Shown: one piece after another, positions 63,787-64,000 of the stretch
How positions within the stretch are numbered: position 1 is the stretch's first letter
How the letters are laid out: every line of letters starts with the position of its first letter
From: Thunnus maccoyii
Lineage: Eukaryota > Chordata > Actinopteri > Scombriformes > Scombridae
Direction of reading: 5' to 3'
Assembly: GCF_910596095.1 (NCBI RefSeq)
Contig: NC_056546.1
Span: 8,059,425 to 8,123,424 of the forward strand
Length of the DNA stretch: 64,000 bases
Program-made: the position numbers and the translations under genes
Notes under the pieces: model-generated
Seen by the model: the letters and a program-made list of their open reading frames with translations, nothing else
Told to the model about the DNA's origin: nothing
Database searches by the model: none

Positions 63787-64000
63787 GTGCAGCTTGGGGT
63801 CTTAGCTCCTCAAAAAGATTTGTCTGCAGCAGAATCGTTGTGTTGTGGAGACAAAGCTCCTATTTGTTGAGTTAAAGGTCAATGGATAAAGTAATAGAAC
63901 CACAATTATTTCAGCAAAAAAACATTTGATATGAAGAGGAGGAAGTTAATAGCTCGCTAACCTCCCACGGCCACAAATGTAAAACGTAATCAAAGAATAC

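Noticed and set aside
63787-63875. Read-through of the fifth beta-sandwich exon to a stop at 63875
   Set aside because: A good donor (G|GTGCAG) sits at 63787 and the downstream residues lose the conserved character, so intron sequence is more likely, though an alternative end is possible.

Overview
This window is genomic DNA from a teleost fish, most likely a percomorph. The evidence is spliced vertebrate genes with GT-AG introns, dense long CA/TG microsatellites, and several short dispersed repeats of kinds I recall as common in percomorph genomes (repeat family recognition is from memory; the terminal repeats and target duplications are read from the sequence). There are no bacterial-type operons, rRNA or intact tRNA genes.

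The only protein-coding genes I can support lie in the last ~5.2 kb. On the minus strand, 61041 down to 58888, is a complete four-coding-exon C1D gene, the RNA-exosome cofactor and nuclear nucleic-acid-binding protein. All splice joins keep frame and give 154 aa; a further non-coding 5' exon is visible near 61277-61345. Head-to-head with it, on the plus strand from 61848 to the right edge, are five exons (277 codons so far) of a protein with two cadherin-like beta-sandwich repeats. I cannot name this gene, and it continues outside the window. The ~570 bp between the C1D 5' exon and that start codon looks like a TATA-less shared promoter with an ETS/CRE-like composite motif.

Positions 1 to about 58.5 kb appear to be a gene desert: about 120 short open frames, none with exon-like or family-like character, many just translated CA/TG repeats. 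Its recognisable content is mobile-element remains. These include a 689-bp hAT-type non-autonomous element with an 8-bp target duplication (38330-39018) and an inverted relative (32355-32511); a TTAA-flanked piggyBac-type MITE (37339-37651); a tRNA-derived SINE with a ~17-19 bp target duplication (24017-24183); three members of one GCTGCAA-ended MITE family (19704-20022, 33776-34136, 55544-55841); Tc1-type mini-elements (47086-47167, 54597-54800); and large composite fish repeats (1-482, 8925-9450, 35095-35824). There are also isolated hairpins, a 20-bp homeodomain-type palindrome and local tandem duplications. I see no convincing new multi-gene system. The best leads are the unnamed beta-sandwich gene, its shared promoter with C1D, and a 21-bp-arm hairpin at 6664-6712.
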